Shown here piece by piece: positions 25,208-34,645 of a stretch of 64,000 nucleotides of DNA. The notes under the pieces were generated by a model. It was not told where the DNA came from. It made no database searches and worked only from the letters and a program-made list of their open reading frames with translations. The stretch's first letter is position 1, and each line of letters starts with the position of its first letter. A program made the translations under genes and the position numbers. The DNA is from DASSUW01 sp963759375. GTDB taxonomy: Bacteria; Actinomycetota; Thermoleophilia; Solirubrobacterales; Solirubrobacteraceae. The stretch is from assembly GCA_963759375.1 (NCBI GenBank), contig CAVWYY010000006.1, positions 620,001 to 684,000 of the forward strand. The letters run 5' to 3'.

Positions 25208-25917
25208 GAACCGCCCGAGCGCAGAAACATCAGCACGGCCAGCACGCGTCGATGGTCATCGACCGCGGGCGGCAGGTCGAGCTTGGAGAGAATCGCGGTC
25301 ACGTGCTTCTCCACCGCGCGCTCGGTGACCACGAGCGCCTGCGCCATTGCGGCATTGGAGCGCCCTTCTGCCATCAGACCCAGCACTTCATGTTCGCGTG
25401 GCGTGAGCACAGCGAGCGGGTCGGCGCGCCGCGAGCGGCCGAGCAGAAGGGCGACGACCTCGGGATCGAGGGCCGTTCCGCCGTTGGCCACCCGCCGCAC
25501 GGCGTCGGTGAAGGTCGCAATGTCGGCGATGCGGTCCTTGAGCAGATAGCCGGTGCTCTCACTGGACTCGGACAGCAGGTCGAACGCGTACGCCTCCTCG
25601 ACGTACTGCGAGAGCACGAGCACGGCGGTGTCGGGTTGCTCGGCGCGAATCTGTAGGGCGGCGCGTAGGCCCTCGTCGGTATGGGTCGGCGGCATGCGCA
25701 CGTCAACCACCGCCACGTCGGGCTTGTGCGAGCGGACCTTGCGGAGCAGATCCACGCCTTCTCCGGCCTGGGCGACCACCTCGAAGCCCGATTCCTCCAG
25801 CAGCCGCGCGATTCCCTCACGCAGCAGCACAGAGTCGTCGGCGATCACCACACGCACGCGGTCCTCGCCCTCGCTTCCTCGCTCCTTGCTCGCGCGCCCA
25901 ACGGCAGTCGTGGTCAT
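25204..25917 (-). CDS. NarL/FixJ-type response regulator
   Basis: 237 residues: receiver domain (VRVVIADDSVLLREGIARLL, phospho-acceptor Asp in VAVVDVRMPP, Lys in GYLLKDR) and a C-terminal LuxR helix-turn-helix (LTPREHEVLGLMAEGRSNAA, VTERAVEKHVTAILSKL). It has no adjacent kinase. Its ATG overlaps the stop of the upstream monooxygenase by 4 bp, so the two are coupled. It resembles the regulator at 55199, which shares the VEKHVT helix. The first 18 residues are an extra hydrophilic leader. Confidence 0.9.
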   Translation of the reverse strand: MTTTAVGRASKERGSEGEDRVRVVIADDSVLLREGIARLLEESGFEVVAQAGEGVDLLRKVRSHKPDVAVVDVRMPPTHTDEGLRAALQIRAEQPDTAVLVLSQYVEEAYAFDLLSESSESTGYLLKDRIADIATFTDAVRRVANGGTALDPEVVALLLGRSRRADPLAVLTPREHEVLGLMAEGRSNAAMAQALVVTERAVEKHVTAILSKLDLPPAVDDHRRVLAVLMFLRSGGS

Positions 25918-27089
25918 GTTCGCTCAGGACTCAGCGCGGGCCGCGCGGCGGGGCCGACGATCGGCTCGAGTCGGCGCAGCGAGATCGATGGCGGGCTCGC
26001 GCGCAGGAGCGTGTTGCGCAGCCCGGCGGCAAGCGGGTTGCGGAGATGTGCGAGCCGCGACATCTGGCGTGACGCCTTGACGACCCCTGCTGTATGCCGA
26101 CCGCGGTGCGCGCTGTAGCGCTCGAGCGCCGCGAGGACATCGTCGGTCGCGTCCAGCTCCTCGGAGAGCGCCACCGCGTCTTCGATCGCCTGGCAGGCTC
26201 CCTGGCCGAGGTTGGGGAGCATCGGGTGGGCGGCGTCGCCGGCGAGCGCGATCCGCCCGACGTTCAGACGCTCAAGCGGGCGCCGGTCGTAGAGGCACGT
26301 GCGGATGATCGCCTCCGGCGGGGTCGCGGCGATCAGTTCGGGGATGGGGACGTGCCATCCGGAGAAGGCGCGCGACAGCGCTGACTTCTCGGCAGCCGGC
26401 TCGTCGCCATCGCTCTCAGCGCGTCTCGTGCTGGCCCACCAATACGCCTGACTCCCGTTGAGCGTCGCGACGCCGAACAGCGACCCGCGTCCGAACGATT
26501 CGCCGCTGGGAACCCGGCGGCGGAGTGCGTCGTCGAGGGGCACCACGCCGCGCCAAGCGGTGATGCCCGCGTACCGTGGCGGCCCGTCGGCGAAGAGGGC
26601 GGCGCGGACGCGCGAGTTCAGCCCGTCGGCCCCGATCACGACGGCCCCGCGCTCAAGCCCACCGCCGACCAGGTGCACCGTTGCCCCGGCGTCGCTTTGC
26701 TCGACGGCCGCGCACTCGGCGCCCAGCCGGATCGACCCCGCGCCTAGCGCTCGCCGCATCACCGCCTGAAGCCGGGCGCGGTGGACGAGGATGAGCGGTG
26801 CACCGAAGCGTTCTTCGAGGCGAGTCGTGATCGACGTGCCGAGCTGCGCCCCGCGCCTGCTTCGGAAGGTGGCGGCGTGCGCCGGAGCGCCCTCGGCCTC
26901 GATGGCGTCGCCGATGCCGAGGCGACGGAGGGCGTTGACGGCGTTGGGCCACAGCGAGATGCCGGCGCCGATCTCGCCGAGCTCGCGCGCCCGCTCGAGC
27001 ACGAGAACCTCGCGCCCATTCCGTTGCAGCGCGATCGCGGTTGCGAGGCCGCCGATTCCGGCGCCGACTACCAGGGCGCGATCGTCCAT
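25914..27089 (-). CDS. FAD-dependent monooxygenase
   Basis: Flavoprotein hydroxylase of 391 residues in the p-hydroxybenzoate hydroxylase/salicylate hydroxylase superfamily. The N-terminal FAD-binding motif is VVGAGIGGLATAIAL, the DG motif is VVIGADGLNSRVR and the second FAD motif is IALAGDAAHPMLPNLGQG. The reaction is NAD(P)H-driven oxygenation of an unknown aromatic or similar compound. It forms an operon with the response regulator that follows. Confidence 0.88.
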   Translation of the reverse strand: MDDRALVVGAGIGGLATAIALQRNGREVLVLERARELGEIGAGISLWPNAVNALRRLGIGDAIEAEGAPAHAATFRSRRGAQLGTSITTRLEERFGAPLILVHRARLQAVMRRALGAGSIRLGAECAAVEQSDAGATVHLVGGGLERGAVVIGADGLNSRVRAALFADGPPRYAGITAWRGVVPLDDALRRRVPSGESFGRGSLFGVATLNGSQAYWWASTRRAESDGDEPAAEKSALSRAFSGWHVPIPELIAATPPEAIIRTCLYDRRPLERLNVGRIALAGDAAHPMLPNLGQGACQAIEDAVALSEELDATDDVLAALERYSAHRGRHTAGVVKASRQMSRLAHLRNPLAAGLRNTLLRASPPSISLRRLEPIVGPAARPALSPERT

Positions 27090-27166
27090 GCCTCGAGGCT
27101 ATGCGTCCCTGCCGTCGTTCGCGTCGGCGATCTAGCCAGTCCGCCGGGCCGGAGTAGGATCGGCAG

Positions 27167-30100
27167 GTGCTTTTCGGCAGAGAGGCCGAGTCGGCCGCTG
27201 TCGAGGGCCTGATCGCCCGCGCCGGGTCCTCGCGCAGCGGCGCGTTGGTCATCCGTGGCGAGCCCGGTGTCGGCAAGTCGGCGCTGCTCGGGCACGCGGT
27301 CGAGCACGCGCGCACGATGCACGTGCTGCGGGCGGGCGGGATCGAGGCCGAGGCCGAGCTCGCGTTCGCCGCCCTGCACCAGCTCCTCCGCCCTGCCCTT
27401 GACCGCGTCGGGCATCTGGCCGAACCGCAGGCGGCCGCACTTGCGGGTGCGGTGGGCCTTTCAAGCGATTCCGTCGACGACCGGTTCCTGATCGGCGTCG
27501 CGGTCCTCAATCTCCTCGCGGAGGCCGCCGAGGAGGAGCCGTTGCTCTGCGTGATCGACGATGCGCAATGGCTCGACGGCCCGTCGGCTGACGCGCTCAC
27601 GTTTGCGGCGCGGCGGCTCGAAGCGGAGGGCGTCGTGATGCTCTTCGCGGCGCGCGACGGTGAGGCGCGGCGCTTCGAGGGAGGCGGGCTGGCGGAGGTC
27701 AGGCTTGAGGGCGTCGCGACCGCGGCGGCGGAGGCGGTGCTCGCCGAGCACGTGTCATCGACGCTGTCTCACGAGGTGCGCGACCGGCTTGTCGAGAACG
27801 CCGCCGGGATTCCGCTGGTGCTGATAGAGGTCGCGGGCCTTCTGAGCGCGGACCAGCTTGCCGGAAGGGCGGCGCTGCCGGATCCACTTCCGCGGAGCGC
27901 CGAGATCGAGCGCATCTACCTGGAGCGCGCGCGCCGCCTGCCGGCGCCGACGCAGCGTCTGCTCCTGCTTGTCGCGGCCGATGACACCGGCAGCCTGGCG
28001 ACCATCTTCAAGGCGGCCGCGGCGCTCGGCATCGAGCCGGACGCACTCGATGCGGCAGAGCTGGCGAGCCTGGTGCGCGCCGTCGAGGGCCGAGTCGACG
28101 TGCGCCACCCGCTCGTCCGCTCGACACTGTACGGGGATGCCACGTTCGCGGAGCGGCAGGCCGTCCACCTGGCGCTGGCAGACGTGTTCCACGGCGCGCA
28201 GGATGCGGATCGCCGTGCCTGGCACCGCGCGGCGGCCTCGCTCGGCGAAGACGACGAGGTGGCCGACGAGCTCGAGCAGGCGGCACGGCGGGCGAGGCGG
28301 AGAAGCGGGTTCGCGGCCGCCGGCCGCGCGCTCGAGCGCGCGGCCGAGCTGTCGGGCGACGACGAGGCGCGGGGGCGCCGGCTGGTGGCCGCAGCACAGG
28401 ACGCGTGGCTAGCGGGCGGTCCCGAGCGGGCGCTCGCGCTGCTCGATCGCGCCCGCGGCCTGGTCTCCGATCCGAGCGTGCGCGCCGACGCGCTGCACCT
28501 TCGCGGCACGGTCGAACTTCGGTGCGGCGACGTGGCGGAGGCCGCGACGATGCTCGCCGCCGGTGCCGCCGAAATCGCGACGGCGGTTCCCGCGAAGGCA
28601 ATCGAGATGCTGGCCGAGGCCGCACAGGCCGCCTCCTACGCGGGCGATGCGGCGCAGGTCGTCGAGTTCGGCAGACGCGCGTCAGAGCTCGCTGGGGCCG
28701 ACGATCGCGACGAGCGCTTCACGGTCGATGTGATCGTCGGGGTGGGGAGCCTGCTCGCCGGCGACACGGCGCGCGGAGTGCCGCTGCTGAGGGAGGCGCT
28801 CGAGCTGGCCGAACGCTTTCGCGATCCGCGGCGTCTGGTGCATGCCGGCGCCTGCGCCGGCTACCTCGGCGACGAGGCGACCGAACACGAGCTGTACGGT
28901 CGCGCGGCCGCCCGGGCGCGGGAGACCGGCGCGGTCGCAACGCTGCCGTACGTGCTCGAGTTCCTAGCGCGCTCGGAGGCGGTTGACGGCCGCTACGCCT
29001 CAGCGGCCGCGCACGCGGCCGAGGGACTGCAGCTCGCGCGGGAGACGGAGCAGCGGAACTCGGTCTGCCACCTGCTCGCCACCCAGGCGCTGATCGCCGC
29101 GATCCAGGGCCGCGAGGAGAACTGCCGCAGCGACGCCGCGGAGGCACTCGAGCTGGCAACCGCACGGGGGCTCGGCTACCAGATGGCGCTCGCCGAGTGG
29201 GCGATCGCTCGGCTCGACCTCGGGCTGGGTCGGGCGGCGGAGGCGCTGGCGCGGCTCGAGCGGCTGGCGGCGGCAGGCCCCGGCAGCAGCCACCCGTTCG
29301 TGAAGGTCGTCTCCGCCCCGGATCTGGTCGAGGCCGCGGTACGGACGAATCAGCCGGGCACCGCGCAGGCAGCGCTCCTGGAGTTCGAGCGCTTCGCTCG
29401 CGAGACCGCGCCGCCGTGGGCGCTCGCGATGGTGTCGCGCTGCCGCGGGCTGCTCTCCGCCGGTGAGGCGGCCGAGCGGCATTTCCTCGAGGCGCTGCGC
29501 CGGCACGGTGAGAGCGCCCGCCCGTTCGACCGGGCACGGACGGAGCTCGCATTCGGCGAGTATCTGCGCCGCGACGGGCGCCGCACGACCGCGCGGTCAC
29601 ATCTGCGCTCGGCCCTCGACGCCTTCGAACGGCTGGGCGCGGGAGCGTGGGCCGAGCGTGCCCGCACCGAGCTGCGCGCGAGCGGCGAGACCGCGCGCAA
29701 GCGCAGTCCCAGCGCAATCGATCAGCTGACGCCACAGGAGCTCCAGATCACGCGGCTCGTGGCCCAGGGCGCGACCAACAAGGAGGTGGCCGCGCGACTG
29801 TTCCTCAGCCCGCGCACGATCGACTACCACCTGCGCAAGGTCTTCACCAAGCTCGGCATCTCGTCGCGCAGCGAGCTCATCCGCGCGCACGTCGAGGGCG
29901 ACCCGCAGCGCCGAGCCGGCGCACCGCGAGCCCGTTCGCGCCTGACGCCGAGACTGGCGATCTCGCCGACGCGAGCGCCCTCCGTTGGGTGGGACGGTCA
30001 TCCCGGCCCCACGATGGAGGACCGCACAATGGATGTTCGCCAGTTCCACGACGTCCCGCCCGAGGTGGAGACCAACGGCGGGGCCCGCCCGGTCGTCAAG

Positions 30101-30811
30101 GGCACGAACATCGTGCGCCGCTATGGCGACGGCGACACCGCGGTCGACGCCCTGCGCAGCGTCTCCGTCGACATCGCCGAGGGTCGGCTCACGGCCGTGA
30201 TGGGCCCGTCCGGCTCCGGCAAATCCACGCTCATGCACATCCTCGCCGGCCTCGACAAGCCCACGTCGGGCGCGGTGTCAGTGGCGGGCGTCGAGGTCAC
30301 GGACCTGGACGACACGGAGCTCACCGTGCTGCGGCGCGACCACATCGGCTTCATCTTCCAGTTCTTCAACCTGCTGCCGATGCTCACAGCGGCCGAGAAC
30401 ATCGCGCTGCCGTTGCGCCTCGCCGGCTCCTCGCCCGACAAGGAATGGCTTGCCGAGCTGATCGAGAAGGTCGGACTCGGTGACCGCCTCACACACCGGC
30501 CGGCCGAGCTCTCGGGCGGCCAGCAGCAGCGCGTTGCCGTTGCCCGCGCGCTCGTCTCGCGCCCGACCGTGATGTTCGCCGACGAGCCCACCGGAAACCT
30601 GGACTCGACCACCGGCGGCGAGATCCTCGCCCTTCTGCGCGACTCCGTCGACTCGCTCGGCCAGACCACCGTGATGGTCACGCATGACGCACACGCGGCG
30701 GCCATCGCCGACCGCGTGCTGTTCCTCGCGGACGGTCACATCGTCCGCGACCTCGGCCGCTCGAGCGCACACGAGATCCTGGAGGCGCTCGAGGGGGTGA
30801 CCGCGCGATGA
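27167..30811 (+). CDS. LuxR-family ATPase regulator in continuous frame with ABC ATPase
   Basis: Open frame of 1214 codons. Residues 1-910 are a complete large LuxR regulator: P-loop VIRGEPGVGKSALLGHA (about 29), Walker B LLCVIDDAQWLDGPSA, a helical repeat middle, and a C-terminal helix-turn-helix (LTPQELQITRLVAQGATN, FLSPRTIDYHLRKVF). A linker of about 45 residues, rich in Arg, Pro and Gly, looks like untranslated sequence. Then the ABC ATPase begins at residue 955. No stop separates them. Loss of the regulator's stop codon is the simplest account; the ATPase still has its own ribosome site. GTG start. Paralogue of the regulator at the left edge. Confidence 0.75.
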   Translation: MLFGREAESAAVEGLIARAGSSRSGALVIRGEPGVGKSALLGHAVEHARTMHVLRAGGIEAEAELAFAALHQLLRPALDRVGHLAEPQAAALAGAVGLSSDSVDDRFLIGVAVLNLLAEAAEEEPLLCVIDDAQWLDGPSADALTFAARRLEAEGVVMLFAARDGEARRFEGGGLAEVRLEGVATAAAEAVLAEHVSSTLSHEVRDRLVENAAGIPLVLIEVAGLLSADQLAGRAALPDPLPRSAEIERIYLERARRLPAPTQRLLLLVAADDTGSLATIFKAAAALGIEPDALDAAELASLVRAVEGRVDVRHPLVRSTLYGDATFAERQAVHLALADVFHGAQDADRRAWHRAAASLGEDDEVADELEQAARRARRRSGFAAAGRALERAAELSGDDEARGRRLVAAAQDAWLAGGPERALALLDRARGLVSDPSVRADALHLRGTVELRCGDVAEAATMLAAGAAEIATAVPAKAIEMLAEAAQAASYAGDAAQVVEFGRRASELAGADDRDERFTVDVIVGVGSLLAGDTARGVPLLREALELAERFRDPRRLVHAGACAGYLGDEATEHELYGRAAARARETGAVATLPYVLEFLARSEAVDGRYASAAAHAAEGLQLARETEQRNSVCHLLATQALIAAIQGREENCRSDAAEALELATARGLGYQMALAEWAIARLDLGLGRAAEALARLERLAAAGPGSSHPFVKVVSAPDLVEAAVRTNQPGTAQAALLEFERFARETAPPWALAMVSRCRGLLSAGEAAERHFLEALRRHGESARPFDRARTELAFGEYLRRDGRRTTARSHLRSALDAFERLGAGAWAERARTELRASGETARKRSPSAIDQLTPQELQITRLVAQGATNKEVAARLFLSPRTIDYHLRKVFTKLGISSRSELIRAHVEGDPQRRAGAPRARSRLTPRLAISPTRAPSVGWDGHPGPTMEDRTMDVRQFHDVPPEVETNGGARPVVKGTNIVRRYGDGDTAVDALRSVSVDIAEGRLTAVMGPSGSGKSTLMHILAGLDKPTSGAVSVAGVEVTDLDDTELTVLRRDHIGFIFQFFNLLPMLTAAENIALPLRLAGSSPDKEWLAELIEKVGLGDRLTHRPAELSGGQQQRVAVARALVSRPTVMFADEPTGNLDSTTGGEILALLRDSVDSLGQTTVMVTHDAHAAAIADRVLFLADGHIVRDLGRSSAHEILEALEGVTAR
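30029..30811 (+). CDS. ABC transporter ATP-binding protein, MacB/LolD type (internal start)
   Basis: ATPase of 260 residues: Walker A MGPSGSGKSTLMHILAGL, Q-loop IFQFFNLLPMLT, signature ELSGGQQQRVAVARAL, Walker B VMFADEPTGNLD and H-loop VMVTHDAH. It powers the permease encoded next. The start ATG 30029 has GGAGG at 30016-30020, so it can be made independently of the upstream frame. Its stop overlaps the permease ATG by 4 bp. Confidence 0.88.
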   Translation: MDVRQFHDVPPEVETNGGARPVVKGTNIVRRYGDGDTAVDALRSVSVDIAEGRLTAVMGPSGSGKSTLMHILAGLDKPTSGAVSVAGVEVTDLDDTELTVLRRDHIGFIFQFFNLLPMLTAAENIALPLRLAGSSPDKEWLAELIEKVGLGDRLTHRPAELSGGQQQRVAVARALVSRPTVMFADEPTGNLDSTTGGEILALLRDSVDSLGQTTVMVTHDAHAAAIADRVLFLADGHIVRDLGRSSAHEILEALEGVTAR

Positions 30812-33351
30812 TCGGCGTCGCGCTGAAGGGGTTGCTGGCGCGCAAGGTCCGCGCGCTGCTGACCGCGTTCGCCATCGTCATCGGCGTGTCGATGGTGAGC
30901 GGCACGTTCGTGCTCACGGACACGATGCAGAAGGCCTTCGACGGCATCTTCACCGCGTCCTACGACGAGACCGACGCCGTCATCGCCGGCAAGCAGATCG
31001 TCGAGGGATCCACCAGTGCCGGCGCCCCCGTACCAGAGCGGCTGCTCGCCCAGGTGAAGGCGCTGCCCGAGGTCGCCGCGGCCGGCGGCACGATGGCGAT
31101 CGACGAGTCCAACAAGGCCGAGATCATCGGCCGTGACGGCAAGCCGGCCGGGTCCGGGAACGCCCCCAGGCTCGCGCTCGGGAACGACACCTCACAGCCG
31201 CAGTTCAGCCCGCTCAAGCTCACCGCCGGCGAGTGGGGAGATGGGCAGAAGCAGGTCGTGATCGACGCGGCCACGGCGGAGAAGGAGCGCTACGCGGTCG
31301 GCGACACGATCGCCGTCTCCACGCTCGGCGACAAGCACCGCTACGAGCTCACCGGGATCGCGACCTTCGGCGACGTCGACTCGCTCGGCGGCGCGACGTT
31401 GGCGGTGTTCGACATCGGCACGGCCCAGACGCTGCTGCACAAGGACGGCGAGTTCGACGGCATCTCGATCGCCGCCAAGGAGGGCACCTCCTCGGCGGAC
31501 CTCACGCAGGCGGTGCAGCCGCTCGTCCCGGCGAGCCTGGAGCTCAAGGACGCCAAGGCGCAGGCCGAGGCCGACTCGGCGGAGATCAACGAGGCGCTGG
31601 GCTTCATCCGCTACTTCCTGCTGGGGTTCGGCGGCATCGCGCTGTTCGTCGGCGCGTTCGTCATCTTCAACACGCTCTCCATCACGGTCGCCCAGCGCAC
31701 GCGCGAGTTCGCGACGCTGCGCACGCTCGGCGGCTCGCGCAAGCAGGTCATGCGCTCGGTCATCATCGAGGGCTTCGTGATCGGGCTGCTGGCCTCGATC
31801 GTCGGGCTCTTCGCCGGGGTGGGGATCGCGAAGGGGCTCAACGCCCTGATCGGCGCCGACATACCGGAGGCGGGCACGGTGCTCGGCGTGCGGACGGTCG
31901 TCGTCTCGCTCGTACTCGGCGTCGTGATCACGCTCGTCGCGAGCATCCTGCCCGCGCGGCGGGCGACTCGCGTGCCGCCGATCGCGGCCGTCCGCGAGGG
32001 AGCGACGCTGCCGCCGTCGCGCTTCGCCGCGCACTCGTTGAAGGCGGCCGTCGTGGTGATCGTCGCCTCAGTGGCGGCGATCTCGGCCGGCGTCTTCGCG
32101 AGCGGGCTGAGCGTCATCGCCGTGGCCGTGCTGCTCGGCGGCGGCATCATCGCGCTGTTCCTGGGCGTCGCCCTGGCGGCGCCGCATCTCGTAAAGCCGC
32201 TGACCCGCGTCGTCGGCTGGCCGGCGAGCCGCGCGGGGGTTGCCGGCGAGCTGGCCGAAGCGAACTCCACGCGCAATCCCGGCCGGACCGCGTCGACCGC
32301 CGCCGCCCTGATGATCGGGCTCACGCTCGTGACTGTCGTCGCCGTGCTCGGCGCCGGCCTGCGGAGCACGGTCGAGTCGGCCGTGACCGACCAGATCAGC
32401 GCGCCGTACGTCGTCGACGGCAAGGACGGAGCGCCGTTCGAGGCCGCCGAGGGCAACACGCTCGCGCGCACGCCCGGCGTCACAACCGCCTCGCATGTCC
32501 GCACCGACATCGCGCTGGTCGGCGGCGAGGAGCATGACGTCACCGGGGTCGACCCGGCGACGATCGGCCGCTTCTACACGTTCGCCTGGTCCACAGGCTC
32601 AGACGCCACGATCGCCCGCCTCGGCCGGGACGGCGCGCTGGTGACCAAGACCTATGCCGACGACAAGAACCTGGCGGTGGGCAAGCGTCTGCCGATCGAG
32701 ACCGCCTCGGGCGACAAGCGGACCGTCGTCGTGGCCGGTATCTACGACCCGCCGGAGATCGAGCAGATGCTCGGCGACGTGACGATCGGCCAGGAGGCCT
32801 TCGACGCATCGTTCCCGCAGCCGAAGAATCTGTTCACGTTCATCGACGCGCCGCCGGAGGCGAGCGCTGATCTCGCGGCGGTCGTCGGCGGCTTCAGCGA
32901 CGCGACGTTCCATACCGGGGACGCCTTCGCCAAGGACTACACGGAGGGCTTCGCGAGCTTCCTGAAGATGCTCTACGTGCTGCTGGCCTTCTCGGTCATC
33001 GTGAGCCTGTTCGGGATGGTCAACACGCTCGTGCTCTCGGTGTTCGAGCGCACGCGCGAGCTCGGGATGCTGCGGACGATCGGCATGACACGCCGCCAGG
33101 CGCGGCGGATGATCCGGCACGAGAGCGTGATCACCGCGCTGATCGGGGCCGCGCTGGGGCTGCCGCTCGGCATCTTCCTCGCGGCGCTCGTCACGCAGGC
33201 GCTGTCGCAGTACGACGTCGGTCTGTCGATCCCAGCGTCGGAGCTCGTGCTGTTCACGATCGTGGCGATCCTCGCCGGGGTGGCCGCCGCCGTAGTGCCG
33301 GCTCGGCGGGCCGCACGGTTGAACGTGCTCGACGCCCTCCATTACGAGTGA
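30808..33351 (+). CDS. ABC transporter permease, FtsX-like, duplicated
   Basis: Inner-membrane protein of 847 residues with two FtsX domains. The N-terminal helix (LLTAFAIVIGVSMVSGTFVL) is followed by an outside domain of about 220 residues and a three-helix FtsX unit (about 270-390). Three more helices, a second outside domain and a final FtsX unit (LSVFERTRELGMLRTIGMTR) complete it. This layout is that of actinobacterial MacB-like exporters. Substrate unknown; the two hydrolases downstream may be linked to it. Confidence 0.9.
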   Translation: MIGVALKGLLARKVRALLTAFAIVIGVSMVSGTFVLTDTMQKAFDGIFTASYDETDAVIAGKQIVEGSTSAGAPVPERLLAQVKALPEVAAAGGTMAIDESNKAEIIGRDGKPAGSGNAPRLALGNDTSQPQFSPLKLTAGEWGDGQKQVVIDAATAEKERYAVGDTIAVSTLGDKHRYELTGIATFGDVDSLGGATLAVFDIGTAQTLLHKDGEFDGISIAAKEGTSSADLTQAVQPLVPASLELKDAKAQAEADSAEINEALGFIRYFLLGFGGIALFVGAFVIFNTLSITVAQRTREFATLRTLGGSRKQVMRSVIIEGFVIGLLASIVGLFAGVGIAKGLNALIGADIPEAGTVLGVRTVVVSLVLGVVITLVASILPARRATRVPPIAAVREGATLPPSRFAAHSLKAAVVVIVASVAAISAGVFASGLSVIAVAVLLGGGIIALFLGVALAAPHLVKPLTRVVGWPASRAGVAGELAEANSTRNPGRTASTAAALMIGLTLVTVVAVLGAGLRSTVESAVTDQISAPYVVDGKDGAPFEAAEGNTLARTPGVTTASHVRTDIALVGGEEHDVTGVDPATIGRFYTFAWSTGSDATIARLGRDGALVTKTYADDKNLAVGKRLPIETASGDKRTVVVAGIYDPPEIEQMLGDVTIGQEAFDASFPQPKNLFTFIDAPPEASADLAAVVGGFSDATFHTGDAFAKDYTEGFASFLKMLYVLLAFSVIVSLFGMVNTLVLSVFERTRELGMLRTIGMTRRQARRMIRHESVITALIGAALGLPLGIFLAALVTQALSQYDVGLSIPASELVLFTIVAILAGVAAAVVPARRAARLNVLDALHYE

Positions 33352-33352
33352 C

Positions 33353-34645
33353 GTGACCGCGACCGCCTTACGCCCCGTCACGGCCCCGCCGCTCAGGCGC
33401 CGGGAGCGGATCGCTCGCCTGGAGCGTCCGCTCCTGCTGGCGGGCGTCACGCTCGTCGCGCTGCACCTGCTGGACCTCGCGTTCTCCGGGCCCGCCACCA
33501 CGGTCGCCGGTGTGCTGGCGATCGTGGCGGTGGCGGCCGGCTGGGCGTTCGCGCAGCCGCGTCTGGTCCGGCCCACGCGCGTGCTGCTCGGCATCGTCGT
33601 CGGCCTCGTGTCGTTCGGCTTCGCCGTCATCTCGCACGTGCTGCACGTCGTGAACTCCGGCCTGGACATCAGGGACGTCACCGGCGTCGGGATGGCGATC
33701 GGCGGGCTGCTGCTGGTCGCCTCAGGGCTGACCGCGCTCGCCGCCCGAGGCCGACCGCCACGCAGGCCGGGGCTCGGCTGGCGCGCCGCTCACGCGGCGG
33801 GCTGGCTCGTGGGCGCCGTCGTGGTCGGCGTGGTCGGCATCGTGTCGTTCGGCTTCGGTCTGCAGATCACGCACGCCCCGCGTTGGGCGATCCAGGAGTC
33901 CTCGCTGGCCATCCCCCATCAGGAGGTCCAGATCACGAGCGACGGCCGCGACCTCTCGGCCTGGTACGTCCCGTCGACGAACGGCGCCGCCGTGCTTCTC
34001 AGCCACGGCTCCGGCGGCAGCCGCGAGCGTGTGGTCGCACATATCCGCATGCTCGCCCGCCACGGCTACGGTGTGCTCGCGCTGGACAACCCGGGCAACG
34101 GGGAGAGCGAGGGCCACTCGAACGGACTGGGCGACAACGCCCAGCCGGGCATCGACGCCGCGCTCGGCTGGCTGTCGCGCCGGCCCGACGTCAACCCGAA
34201 CCGGATCGCCGCATTCGGAACGTCGCTCGGCGGCGAGGTGGCCCTCGAGGCTGCCGCCCGCGACCCGCGCATCCGCGCCGTCGTCTCCGACGGCGCCGCA
34301 CGACCGCAGGACTCCACCGAGGCCGCCGACCTCGGGCCCGCCGAGAAGACGTTCGGGTTCCTTGCCATGCAGATCGTGCGCGGCGTCTCCGGCACCCACT
34401 CAGCGCCGTCGCTCTTCGGCCTGATGCCGCGCATCGCGCCCCGACCGGTGCTGCTGATCGCGGGCGGCGCGATCGAGGAGGAGGTCCTCACGAACCGGCG
34501 CTACCAGGCTGAGGGTGGTGCCGCCGTCGAGCTGTGGGCGGTCCCCGGGGCCGGGCACACCGCGGGTCTGCGCGAACGCCCCGCCGACTACGAGCGTCGT
34601 ACCACGATGTTCCTCGACGACGCCCTCGGGCTCCCCACGCGATGA
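33353..34645 (+). CDS. Membrane-anchored alpha/beta hydrolase, copy 1
   Basis: 430 residues. The first 170 form about five membrane helices (LLLAGVTLVALHLLDLAF and others). The rest is an alpha/beta hydrolase: oxyanion loop LLSHGSGGSRE, nucleophile Ser in AAFGTSLGGEVAL, late Asp region after LLIAGGAIEEEVL and His in PGAGHTAGL. The substrate is unknown. The GTG start follows the permease stop by one base. It is paralogous to the next gene, and both begin MTAT. Confidence 0.84.
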   Translation: MTATALRPVTAPPLRRRERIARLERPLLLAGVTLVALHLLDLAFSGPATTVAGVLAIVAVAAGWAFAQPRLVRPTRVLLGIVVGLVSFGFAVISHVLHVVNSGLDIRDVTGVGMAIGGLLLVASGLTALAARGRPPRRPGLGWRAAHAAGWLVGAVVVGVVGIVSFGFGLQITHAPRWAIQESSLAIPHQEVQITSDGRDLSAWYVPSTNGAAVLLSHGSGGSRERVVAHIRMLARHGYGVLALDNPGNGESEGHSNGLGDNAQPGIDAALGWLSRRPDVNPNRIAAFGTSLGGEVALEAAARDPRIRAVVSDGAARPQDSTEAADLGPAEKTFGFLAMQIVRGVSGTHSAPSLFGLMPRIAPRPVLLIAGGAIEEEVLTNRRYQAEGGAAVELWAVPGAGHTAGLRERPADYERRTTMFLDDALGLPTR

